64,000 bases of DNA, taken from the NCBI RefSeq assembly GCF_047948215.1, contig NC_134455.1, positions 163,786,575 through 163,850,574 on the forward strand, in the 5' to 3' direction. Below, piece by piece: positions 47,308-57,078 of the stretch. Position numbers and translations under genes: made by a program. Positions within the stretch are counted from its first letter, which is position 1. Every line of letters starts with the position of its first letter. The DNA is from Lycorma delicatula (Eukaryota; Arthropoda; Insecta; Hemiptera; Fulgoridae). Below the pieces are notes generated by a model that was given only the letters and a program-made list of their open reading frames with translations, was not told where the DNA came from and did no database searches.

Positions 47308-47613
47308 CTCTTACTCAGAGGCGGATTAAGACCTGTTGAGAACTCGGGCGCAGAAGAAAATATTGGGCTGAAAAAAATGCATATTGACCATATTTTTGAA
47401 TAAATAAAACATATTATGTATTATTTATATTTATTCCAACAAAATTTTAATATAATATGAATTTATAGAATATTACTTGAAATTAAAATATGAAAATATT
47501 TAAATAATTTTTTTTCTAGCTTTAATTGGCAAACTTACCAATTATTTCTTCACAATCACAATATCTTTAAGTAAATCGCTCTCTATATAAAAAATGTATA
47601 TCTTAATATATAT

Positions 47614-47615
<2 letters not shown>

Positions 47616-47655
<40 letters not shown>
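47616..47655. repeat. (AT)n microsatellite
   Basis: About 20 AT units, inside the left end of the hAT element. Confidence 0.9.
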
Positions 47656-47657
<2 letters not shown>

Positions 47658-50045
47658 AATATCTTTCCTCTGACATTGAATTTTTAACATATTTTTTTAT
47701 TCTTTTCATACAAGAAAATGAACTTTCCCCGATATATTTGAAATTGACATGGTTAATAAACATTTCAAAATAATTTACAAATTTGGAAAAGTGGCTTTCA
47801 TATCTAATGCTTTTTTGAACATATTATTGATTGCTTGTCTTCGTCATCTAAAACGTTTAAAATCTCTTCAAACTCATCTTTAAAACTATTTGAGTCAATG
47901 TCATCTTTATACATTTCTATTAAATTATTGATGCATTTTTTCTTTTCTTCTGTACAGAGTGTAAGTACAAAAAAAAATCGAAAATTACTTGTAACATTTT
48001 CATAGATTTTTCCGCGTCTGTTCAGTAATGATCGCATAATACATTGTGTAAAAAACATCCCTTTCGGCATGCCTAAAGGCTGTGGTAGATTTCACCGGTG
48101 CTAAGTAGGGGATAAAAAAGATTTCCACCTTAAAGTTAAGAAAAATTTGAAATTTACTCATACGACTCAATACGGTTGCAACTGAAAAAGAGTTTCACAT
48201 GTTTAGCATTCGACAAGCTTCATCTTCTTACAATTCCAGCAATATTTTGGTCATCCCTTGCCGTAAGGGTTGGTCATATCAAAACTTGTTTCAGACAAAA
48301 GTTTTAGGTAATGTTTAGAGAACTAATGACCACTTTAAACAGATACTGTGCCTATTAAGGGATATATGATTTTTTATCTTCAAAACTCCATTTTTCCACC
48401 CCCTGGGCCAGTGGTTGGTGATATCAAAAACCTTTACTTATATAAGTTTTAGGGCCTTATTCAAAGAATAGTAAGAACTTTAAACGAATTCGATATTTTA
48501 CTTAATAGGAAAGTTATAGCGATATTTTGTTTATTTCGCAAAAGCTCTCCATTTTCATCCCCGTGGTCCGATTTTGCCTATTAACGAACTCGACCGAGAT
48601 TTTGGGACGAGTTATTTTTAAGGAACAATTTGAAAGTGATTGGCGCAAAATTACTGCAATTATCGTATCCAGAAGAAAGTGAAATATATATATATATATA
48701 TATAAATGTATACATAAACTTTTGAACTGAAAGTGATTTTGGAGTCTGGAGAATGTGAAACGCGAAAATATGTCAAAATTTTCCGAAAGTCGAATTATCG
48801 TACCCATTACAGCTTTTTTAAGAAATCTACCTAAACTTTCTTTGGATTTCCAAACATGTTCGCATGCTATCATCCTCAAATGATTTATGTGTTAGTTTTT
48901 TAACTTCTGATTTGATTTCGTTGAAATTATGCCTGATGTTTTCATTTATAAAAATTTCTAGTCTTTCTAATAATGACGCACGTTTAACAACTATGCAGCC
49001 AATAAAATGTAAAGACTTACTTGTGCAAATGATTCTTTGCAAAATTTTATTTCATAAGACTATCATTACAGCAATTTCATAATCATTTATTATTTTTCTT
49101 AATGATTTTTGTTCGATAACAGAAATCCTTTTTTCATTTGTGAAATTGCGTATCTCATTTAATGCCTCTTTTATATTTTTGTAGCCACAATTTAACGATA
49201 AAACTGCAGCATCAGCCGTGGCAGATCACCTTGTATCTGACAATTTCTTTAATGTATAAGAAGAACTTTCATCCATTTTATCGCATAACATGTTCCGTCG
49301 AAGTGTTGATGCAGAAAAAAACAAAAAAATTTTGAACGAATAAAAAATATCTGGAAGCATTAATAGAACTCTCTGTAGCAAAATTACTGACTAAATTAAG
49401 TGAATGACTAGAACACGGAATAAACGTTGCTTATAAAGCATGTGGTCTTATTCTTCTTTGAAGACCATTGTACTTGCCCAACATATTTGCTGCATAGTCG
49501 AATGATTGTCCACGGCAATATTTTGTATCTACTGGCAAATTTTGTAAAGTAGATAAAACTGTCTAATATATCATTAATAAATACAATTCTTTGTTTCTTT
49601 CAATTCTTCATCTATTTTCTTTGCAAGATTTGAATTCTGATTCACGATACTTTTCAATAAATTTTAAAAGTTGTCTGTTAAATGTCAATTTGTGCCCCGA
49701 TGTCTATATAGGAATTTTTAAATATCTTGCTCATGATAGACTCCTCAAAACAAACTTCAAGCTTATGAAAGATGGAAATTTTGAGTGCAATAATAATGAT
49801 ACTCCGCATCATGTCTTTCTATAGAGAAAAAATTTAAAAATCTTTAACATTCCCGTTTGCCGACTAGTAGCACACTATAAAAGTAAGTTCATCCACATGC
49901 ACAACATCGGGTGAAGAATCTAAAATAATTGTGAAATATTTTGCGCATTTTATTTCCTCTACAATGTGTGCCGCCGTAAGGAATCAGCAATTATTTGCAA
50001 AAGTTCATCACACGTCAGTAGTACGGAATAGGTCTCCGCGTCGTG
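47650..50045 (-). pseudogene. hAT transposase (ZMYM1/DUF4371-like) remnant
   Basis: Reading down the minus strand: LLTCDELLQIIADSLRRHIV and EEIKCAKYFTIILDSSPDVV (about 50030-49890; family form D-S-T-P-D with the first catalytic Asp), YCRGQSFDYAANMLGKYNGL (about 49530-49470; family form C-R-G-Q-S-Y-D-N), LSDTRWSATADAAVLSLNCG (about 49240-49180; family form L-x-D-T-R-W), GKIYENVTSNFRFFF (about 48015-47970), and finally SFSCMKRIKKYVKNSMSEER (about 47720-47660), the hAT C-terminal dimerisation block. Stops and frameshifts are frequent. The N-terminal zinc-finger region is missing upstream of 50045, where sequence changes abruptly to CpG-rich DNA. Confidence 0.87.
48058..48831 (-). repeat. Dispersed repeat of about 750 bp, copy 2, inserted in the hAT transposase
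   Basis: Reverse-complement match of 7661-8407, including GGCATGCC, GCCAGTGGTTGGTGATATCA-like and CGAATTATCGTACCCATTAC-like blocks and a short (AT)n at 48686-48704. Transposase reading resumes on both sides, so it inserted after the hAT arrived. Frames inside it are not conserved between the two copies. Confidence 0.85.
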
Positions 50046-50640
50046 AGCCAATCAGAGAGCAGGATTTTTGTTATGAAAGACAGGCCTCGCCCCTTCGCCA
50101 TCTTGTAACGTCACAGTCGCCTCTTGTGACGTCATAAGCAAAATGTCTTACGATATATGTAAAAAATAAACTCCAGACATACCTCGAGGTTGATCCTTGT
50201 TGTCGTGGTCATCGCAACGGGAGGCGTCACTGCGTCGAAATTCTCTCTCTCGTCGAGCGTCACACATCAGGAGGCGATGCACGCGCCGACGAGCACGTGT
50301 GTGCGTACATCACCGTTGTAGTGAGATGTTTGCGTTTACCTGCGCGTGCGTGCATCAGCGGAGCGGCGAAGGTTTACGGTGCGAGGTTTGGCGCGCGACT
50401 GAAGAACAGCTGATGAAGACAGCCTAAGATTGAGGGTCGTTTTTGAACCGCCATTACAGTCACGCTCTGGCGGTCAATCGCCGCGCTCGAATTAGAAGCG
50501 GCACATGCGCACTAACCAGCGCGTCTACACGCGTCTACGCCCGCGACCTCGAACATCAGTTAACTCTAATCGACTTTCACACATCCCACGCTTTATTTAT
50601 CGCAATATATGTTAATAAAATAATTATTATCTGAAGTCTG
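50040..50640. promoter_or_regulatory. CpG-rich segment with CCAAT, YY1-like and CRE motifs
   Basis: About 600 bp has many CpG dinucleotides (GCGCGC, CGCGTC, GACGCG) within a CpG-poor window. Within about 90 bases at its left edge lie CCAAT (about 50049), CGCCATCTTG (about 50096-50105, the reverse of the YY1/Pho core AAGATGGCG), a half CRE AACGTCA (about 50108) and a full palindromic CRE TGACGTCA (about 50128). On the minus strand a good donor, CGAG/GTATGT, follows at about 50184-50179. The cluster sits just upstream of the transposase frame, so it may drive it. This is inferred from motifs only. Confidence 0.5.
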
Positions 50641-50740
50641 TGTTTATATGTGTGTAAATCATTACAAAACCTACGCACGCGCAGCGGCAAGTCGATTACA
50701 ACAGGACGTCCTCTTTCATATTGATCACTTTCACTATAAT

Positions 50741-51268
50741 TTATTTCAGAACTTCCGTATCATATGCAACAAGCAGTGGTTCCTGTTGTTGACGTGTATT
50801 ACTATCGAAAAGGTAATCTGTTTCATCAGAACCTGTCCAGCCATCGGTTGCAACACAAGAGGCGGTGAATTTCCTTACCTTTGCGGTATATACGTTAACA
50901 GCGAGAACATTATTTTTAGACAAGGCGTAGTTAGTCTGTTCACAATAATCGTATCCAACTGCATATTCAATGAATCGTTTATTTAATACCTTGTTTATCC
51001 GTTTATCGTTCACACCTTGGAAACCAGAAAATACTATTTCTTTATTGCCGATAAGACAAACTGAATTGTTCCCGCATTGAAAGTCACAATGAAATTTTTC
51101 ATTATTCATCGGATCGAAGATCATCTTTATAAATACATTATCACTGTCTTTATCGAATACATGGCCGCTAAGATCAACAATGTAAACATAACTATACTTT
51201 AATTTGAAACACATTGGTGATAAATGTCGTTTACCAACCGAAACATCTACTTGCTTACTTAGCTCCAT
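50741..51268 (-). CDS. Unknown intact 175-codon ORF inside the hAT element
   Basis: The first ATG is at 51268-51266 and the TAA at 50743-50741, with no interruption. The protein starts MELSKQVDVSVGKRHLSPMC, has a middle part rich in Val, Phe, Asn and Asp with several Cys (FHCDFQCGNNSVCLIGNKEI), and an acidic, Gln-rich end (DETDYLFDSNTRQQQEPLLV). No signal peptide, membrane segment or coiled coil is apparent, and I recognise no family. It shares orientation with the transposase and lies between it and the right TIR. An open frame of this length is unlikely by chance at this base composition while the neighbouring transposase has decayed. That suggests recent acquisition or selection. It could be a captured host gene, a viral insertion or a second transposon gene. 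Confidence 0.6.
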   Translation of the reverse strand: MELSKQVDVSVGKRHLSPMCFKLKYSYVYIVDLSGHVFDKDSDNVFIKMIFDPMNNEKFHCDFQCGNNSVCLIGNKEIVFSGFQGVNDKRINKVLNKRFIEYAVGYDYCEQTNYALSKNNVLAVNVYTAKVRKFTASCVATDGWTGSDETDYLFDSNTRQQQEPLLVAYDTEVLK

Positions 51269-51817
51269 AATATACACACGACGACGATGTAGTTACACTT
51301 CAAAGTCCTCACCGTATGAGCTAATTTACAACGTCTTTAATGCTTTTTAAATTTAAAAAACACCCACACGTATCCCATTGTACAGTCTTAACCAACTGTT
51401 ATCAGTTATGGATGACTTTGAACATGTCTAAACAAGTTTATCAAGTAATTCTAAGAAACGCCCGCACAGATATTTTCTAATAGTCTAAAGTAACTCTTGT
51501 CAACCGGAAACGACATATCCTGATGCAAATTGCACGAAATAGAACGGTTTCTACAAACTTAATTTTAAATTTTCAGTGGTACCATCGTCTTTCATACCGA
51601 CCGTAATGAGTTAGCTTCATCGGATGATATCTCACAACATTCATTTTGTATTCGGTAAATCTGTTTGTATATCTTTTTGGTAAATATAAGTGAAAGATGT
51701 AACTCCTATAAATGCATTACAAAAATAATCTATAGTAGAGGTTTTGCGGGCCTCCAGAAGTCGGGTCCCCGATGCGCGCCCGGTGCGCCGGCCGTTAAAT
51801 CCGCCTCTGTTCTTACG

Positions 51818-52321
51818 TGTTATACCATGATCATTTGGGAATATTTTTCAAAAAAAATAGGAAAGAAAATTTTGACTGCCTGTGAAAATTGTTTCTCACT
51901 TCAACACAGAAGGGTATGATGAAAGAGATGTTTAAAACTAAAGTGAGAAAACCCTTAAACAGGGTAAACTTGCATGATTATTGTACGAGAAAAAGGGCCC
52001 TCTAACACAACCCACAAAGAGTTAAGTGCTCAAAAAGAAAGGTGTAAAGAAAGCCTCTTCATGGATATCATGATATGCTTTTATTTGCTCATCCATAACG
52101 TACTTTGTTAAAAGATCACACTATCCCTTGGGAATGTAGCAAATATTGATGACAGCCATACTAATGACAAATATAGTTTCAGAAGGGAAGAGTAAACCTT
52201 TGAAAAATCCCCGTGATGAGGTACCATATAAAATATTATAATGTGGCAAATGAGATGGGCTATTAGCACGTCAAACATCTTTAAATTTTCAGGGAGAGGG
52301 TCTTAATTTTAAAACCCTTCA
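51818..52321. other. Unassigned sequence between the hAT element and LINE V
   Basis: No gene or repeat is supported. Confidence 0.5.
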
Positions 52322-52503
52322 TCAGTAAAATACAAATCAAATTTCGCCTTCACGTAGGCCTCAAATGGACATCCTCACATCCAACCTAACATGATTCCCT
52401 CAAACTAACTAACCGAAACCGCGGAAGCGCGAACCTCGCACCTTGTAAAGATTTGATAACACCGTTCGTGACTGTGAATGCCTGAGAACACGAGGAGAAT
52501 GCC

Positions 52504-53040
52504 TCAAAGCAGGAGATCTTCAATCTCCTGCTTTCGTTCTGACGTCAATAGGTTATTTACCTTCAAAATGTAGCTTTTTTTACGTTCATTAGCCAAGATA
52601 TCTATTGGTTTGACTCCAGCTATAACACAGGCTGCTTCCCCTGAGACTGTTCTATAACCGCCTATAATGGCAAGCAAGAGAAGTCGTTGGGCCCGCAGCA
52701 AAATGTCCGCGCAAAACCTAAAAGCCATGCGGTAAGCTCAGACACGCTCAGCATACAGCACAATAGCTTTTTTGACACTTATGTAAAGGATGCGCATGGT
52801 ACGGTAATTTAACTCCCAATCGGGATAAATGACTCTACGGATTCTATAAAAGGTATCAGCGCCTTTTTTGCTATGTACTGTAGATGCGATCCGAAAATTC
52901 TCATCAAGGATAACATGCAGGTATTTTTGATTCGTAACGTACCGAATGGGGAGACCAGCGATCCGAACCCGGATTTGTCGGGGAGCAGCCAATCGGTCCT
53001 TAAGCAACATCATTATGGTTTTCTCTGGGCTGAAAATCAT
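52504..53040 (-). pseudogene. LINE V: RT thumb and C-terminal remnant
   Basis: 53040-52738 reads MIFSPEKTIMMLLKDRLAAP, GLPIRYVTNQKYLHVILDEN and LNYRTMRILYISVKKAIVLY. After a stop it continues 52728-52504 as MAFRFCADILLRAQRLLLLA, GGYRTVSGEAACVIAGVKPI and VNNLLTSERKQEIEDLLL. It is colinear with LINE II at 25687-25985 and LINE I at 24800-25400. It ends abruptly in a 12-bp fold-back (52506-52534), so the zinc-binding C-terminus is absent. Confidence 0.85.
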
Positions 53041-53770
53041 CTTATTAAAGATGTTTAATTAATATTAAATCATCTTGTCGTGTCGTCGCTTAGCGTAAGC
53101 GACGACACGACAACCTTAAACACAACATAGAATCGAATTCTATGATCCAAAGAAGGGGACTCAGAACACTGCCCTGAAGCATCTTTTAGTTAAGGTCTTA
53201 CTAATATCTGAGCCACCGTCACGCAGGGAAACGGTCCGATGGCTGAAATAACTTCTAGGGGATGTACTTGTAGTTCATTTCGTGTACACTTACGCTTCTG
53301 AATCTGAAACAGGGCAGAGGACCACCATAAGTTGTTAAATATGCTCCGGACATGTTCAGAAAAATTCCTAATACATATTTACATGGATTAGAGGAAGCTA
53401 TATCCACCACCTTTAGTATGGCACCCTCAGTGCTCTTGCCCGGAAGGAAACCATAGTGTTTGTCCATTAGCAAATGATCAGTGGCCAATCTAACATTAAT
53501 ACGCATATATAGGATCTTCTCAAAAACCTTGCCAATCAGGAACAAGAGCGTTAGTGTACGGTAAGTAGAACTAACAGTAGGTTCTTTGTCGTTACCTTTG
53601 AACAACACCAAGTCTCTACGCTTCCAACAAGCCGGAAAGTGGCCAGCGAAGAGCAACCTATTATATATTTTAGTTAGAGGACCAAGGACTACTGGTATCA
53701 TTCGGATGAGGAGCTCCACTGTGATACAATCATATCCAGCGGCCTTGTGCTGTGCCATACTACAGATCAC
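53041..53770 (-). pseudogene. LINE V: ORF2 reverse transcriptase fingers/palm, broken at the YADD box
   Basis: 53770-53255 is open: AAGYDCITVELLIRMIPVVL, HFPACWKRRDLVLFKGNDKE, STYRTLTLLFLIGKVFEKIL and HYGFLPGKSTEGAILKVVDI are RT motifs 1 and 2. Motif A reads FLNMSGAYL where active enzymes have Phe-Leu-Asp, so an aspartate is lost. Further down, KTLTKRCFRAVF corresponds to the G-C-P-Q-G-S motif. Then VVAYA appears, and at exactly the place for Asp-Asp the sequence folds back as a perfect hairpin (53075-53113). The normal sequence resumes only at FSPEKT (53035). Confidence 0.87.
53075..53113. repeat. Perfect 18-bp hairpin at the RT catalytic site
   Basis: Arms 53075-53092 and 53096-53113 with loop GCG. 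The right arm encodes (minus strand) the VVAYA of the YADD box; the left arm is its reverse complement. This pattern fits a template-switch fold-back rather than an RNA element. Confidence 0.9.
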
Positions 53771-53976
53771 CTAGCGCACCTCCGCCTCAGTGACCTCAGA
53801 AAATTATAAGTCGGTCTCAAAAACCGTGACTTCTCGCCTGACACGCCGGTGGTGTGAAACCTCACCCACCATAGTGTCATCCGGGAGCAAATCATTCAGC
53901 AGAATGTTAAGGACACGGTCCTTATCGATTACCACACCCTTTCAGGTTGACAAGGCTGACAAGAGGACATCTTTCC

Positions 53977-55093
53977 TTAGCTTATGCACAAGAGCTCTGT
54001 ACACAACGCCTCAAGGGTCTCTATTCCCTTGCTCCTGAACGCAGGAGCGCCAGTAATTACGCTTGGAGGACTAATACTATGAAAGTACTTAGCCCTCGCT
54101 CTGCGGTAATCTGCAGTTAGAGTCGCGGGATCACCCTCTCGTTGTGCAGCCCTTCTGTGTCGGCTCACGTACTGCTTCATTGCTGTCAGATTCCGAGACC
54201 ACCAACCAGATATACGTTCCCGGCCAGTGCCTCTAGGAATGACGGCTTCAGCCGCCGCCATCACCGCAGAAGTTAAATTTTTTGCCAGGATATCTAAAGA
54301 CAGGCCGTCAAGGTCTCGAGAAAAAATCTTCAGTCTGGACTCCAACAAAGATGAGAATTTCGGCCAGTCCGCCCTCCTATGTCGGAGTAAATAGGTAAAT
54401 AGGAAAGTGTCCCTTATGCCATCATCTGCTATTTCAAAAAGTATCAACCGATGATCGCTAGAACAGTCCTCAACCACAGATCAGTCAAGGACCCTGCCAG
54501 GGATGTCCCTACCAATGGTGATGTCAATATTTGTACCTGAAAAGGCCCTTCGTCCGTTAACCGTACCAACGTAAGTGGCCAACCGGGGCTACAGCAATGC
54601 AGACCTCAAAATTGTGCTGCGCGATGAAACTGTCAATTAGACCATCGCCATGGTCAGTGATCCTAGTGTGCCAGAAAAGCAACTTTGCATTAACATCTGT
54701 ACTAATAAGGATTGGACCATTACCTACAATACAAGGATCCTATCCCATCTCGCTATGTGTTCCTCAGTGGGATCCCTGTATTGGAAATATGAACTAACAA
54801 CTGTAAGGTTCTGTCCGTTGCAAGTCTATAATTGCAAGTCTGACCCCATCATGATGCGCGTCAGAAACCTGCCGTATAAAGACACTATCAAGCGATTTCC
54901 TGCATAGAATAGCAGACATACAGGAATGCCCTACACAAAATGTTTTCCAGCTCTGGAAGCCTGGCAGATCACCCCTAATTACATATGAGTGCTGCAGAAG
55001 GACAATATCAAGGCTCCGTCTCTCTACAATCTCACCTAACTCAACTTGGACTACATAAGCACTCTGGGCATTTAGTTGACGGAACCTAACCAT
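53977..55093 (-). pseudogene. LINE V: ORF2 APE-type endonuclease and linker
   Basis: The ATG at 55093 starts MVRFRQLNAQSAYVVQVELG and continues SLDIVLLQHSYVIRGDLPGF. The family has Gln-Glu-Pro-Tyr at LLQHSYV, so the catalytic Glu is lost. Frames shift near 54800. VEDCSSDHRLILFEIADD (about 54475-54420) keeps the final S-D-H catalytic motif. The linker to RT (FSSLLESRLKIFSRDLDG, WWSRNLTAMKQYVSRHRRAA) is open down to 53977. The enzyme would nick target DNA to prime reverse transcription. Confidence 0.85.
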
Positions 55094-55123
55094 CTAAGGA
55101 ATTAAAGTACAGCGCAACTGGCC

Positions 55124-55882
55124 TTACGTAACAGTCACAATAATTGCCTGAATGGTCTCCGTATCATCCGCTATCACAACTAATCTCTTGCCGGTCTCTT
55201 TAATGTTCCTGATTTTAAGACCTTTCCCGTCATCCCGAAGGGCAATTTGGGGGTCTTTTGTCAGCTGACTGCTGGACACAGTCGAGCCCTCAACTCTACT
55301 AACAAACGCAACCTCAGGTTTCTTAGAGACCTGGCTGGTTCCATGTTTGCCCCTGACCACCTCAGCATACCTACGCGGTTGCTTCGGGGCGGGGGCCGGT
55401 TTCTGAGCTACAGTTATTTATTTAGGTCGTGAGGTAAGATTTTCGAAACCCTCGATAAGAGCTGTGAAAGCCGCTCGAAAGAATTCAAGTCGAGGCAATA
55501 ATCTCCTCTTGGTAGAAGCACTAGTACACTTGCGGTTTGCTAAAAAGTTAGAGAAGCCACCCAGTTCTACCAAAACTTTACGGGCCAAAGAAGCAGAGCT
55601 GCCAGGCCTTCTCCTGGCTTGCAAAAACTCTGCAATAAATGGGTTCATACCCTTCCGAGTGGTCACTTCTATATCTACTGAACTATCGTTGTCAGGCCCA
55701 GTGTTCGAGGAGGTCGAAGGATAAAGCTCAGGCCCCCTCCACCGGCTAGGCTTCTTACCTACCTCACTAACATTTTTGCAAGAAAATGCACTAAGATGCC
55801 CTAACCTAACAGTATACGAACAAAATGCTCGCTGTATTCCTTCTATTTGGTCTATTTGGAGGTATTGGGCACAAGCCCACAA
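55124..55882 (-). pseudogene. LINE V: ORF1 remnant lacking zinc knuckles
   Basis: Two open blocks on the minus strand. The first is 55882-55418, including VTTRKGMNPFIAEFLQARRR and SASLARKVLVELGGFSNFLA. The second is 55360-55124, including GKGLKIRNIKETGKRLVVIA and DDTETIQAII. The second fits the RNA-binding core of R1-clade ORF1, but the reading stops 31 bases before the ORF2 start, without the usual CCHC knuckles. A deletion is likely. The first ATG is not certain. Confidence 0.7.
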
Positions 55883-56979
55883 GCATGACGACTACTCGCA
55901 GCGAGCCACGGGCAGTTGGAGACTTTCTGTAATTTCCAGTCACTCTTTGCACCTCTTTGTCGCTACTGGATCAAATGTGTGAAATTAAAGATCAACACAC
56001 AGTTACAGATTACGCCCTCCGCTCTAAAAGAGCCTGAGCAGGACTAAGGATAAAGACCCTTTTGCTTGTAACAGGGACATGCGACCAGGAGTCATTGCCA
56101 CTCTTTTCGCCACGATGAGGCGGGTGCTCTAACAAATCGTGTGCCAAATACTCTGAATCCCCGTGAAAAGGGTATGAATCGTCTTAACAGTAAGGGCGCA
56201 AAACCGTTGTAACAGTTCTCAGATAACAAGATTGTGAAACTGGGAAAGGTACATACTTGACAACCAGCTCAAAAATCAACTGGACAACTGGAAAAATCTT
56301 TATACAACGCAAACCTCTGTTCGTGAAAAGAGAGCAAGGGTTTAAATAACATCTACCCTGACCCCGTAGGGGAAAATACCCTCCGCTACCCCTTCCGTTC
56401 CGAGCCCTTATAGGATTTACCAGAGATCATCTTCGAAACCTAGGATTTTGACATATTCCAGTCCGCCTCGACCAGGATGTCACCGATGCGAATGCCACAA
56501 GTGACATTCCCATCGGTGTACTACTAATTAATGAACTTAAAACAATCTTACACAGCTCACCGAGTCTTAAGCAAGACTGAATATACCTAACCAACAAGGA
56601 ATTGAACTACCTACCCATAGAAGGTAAAAGTGATTTCAACACACAACATGAAACATAAAAATATCACATGGAACTGTAACAACACAGTAACAATGAAACA
56701 AAAGAAAACAAGGACAAGAACAACAAAAACATAATTTTTAAATCAAAACATCAACAAAAATAGAATAAAAGAGAAATTCAAGCAGAGCTTTAGATTCCCT
56801 CAGCAATCCTTTCCTTTGCTAAGTTCACTACAAAACTCTCTACTATTGCACATCCCATCCCATTAAATAACACCAATAACCCGTCCGATAATAGAAAGAT
56901 ACAGCAGCAAGGGACATTGTCCAGGCTCTGCGATTTGTAGGGAGAAATAATGAAACTCCTGCCATTCTTGCGTTCTGTT

Positions 56980-57078
56980 CCGTTAAAGTTTGAACCTCAG
57001 AACCATCAACATCAAAAATTAGCTGTTATGCAGGTGATTGCGATGACAATTTTACCACTAGATCAATCCGTTGGGTTA
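56980..57078 (-). mobile_element. SINE family A, old degraded head
   Basis: The order TTTGAACCTCAGAAC, AAATTAGCTG, GATTGCGATGAC, ACCACTAGATCAA parallels the minus-strand SINE head at 61940-62010, including its derived GCGATGAC. The box A relic reads TTGATCTAGTGG on the minus strand. The body is not recognisable. Confidence 0.7.

Larger units (their letters stand above)
47316..51809 (-). mobile_element. hAT-superfamily DNA transposon, dead, with extra content
   Basis: The ends are inverted: CAGAGGCGGATTAAG at 47316 and the reverse complement of CAGAGGCGGATTTAA at 51809. This is the short-TIR pattern I associate with insect hAT elements. The adjoining 8-mers CTCTTACT (47308-47315) and TTCTTACG (51810-51817) agree at 6 of 8 positions, as expected for an aged 8-bp target duplication. 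The minus strand carries transposase remnants at 50045-47650. The transposase is split by a dispersed repeat at 48058-48831. Between it and the right end lie a CpG-rich stretch and an unrelated intact ORF. Confidence 0.85.
52322..56800 (-). mobile_element. LINE V: longest R1-clade LINE remnant, minus strand
   Basis: In transcription order: a T-rich 5' start near 56800-56650, leader with stem-loop (56514-56485) and CCCC/GGGG hairpin (56372-56362), ORF1 (55882-55124), ORF2 endonuclease (55093 downward), RT (53770-53255), thumb and C-terminus (53040-52504). Finally comes a stretch (52500-52322) that is not a 3' UTR but matches the leader of LINE III (26825-27003). The last point suggests a head-to-tail LINE arrangement or recombination between copies. 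Confidence 0.87.

Noticed and set aside
48514..48879. 121-codon minus-strand reading frame
   Set aside because: It lies across the dispersed repeat 48058-48831 and its junction. The sister copy at 7661-8407 does not keep the frame.
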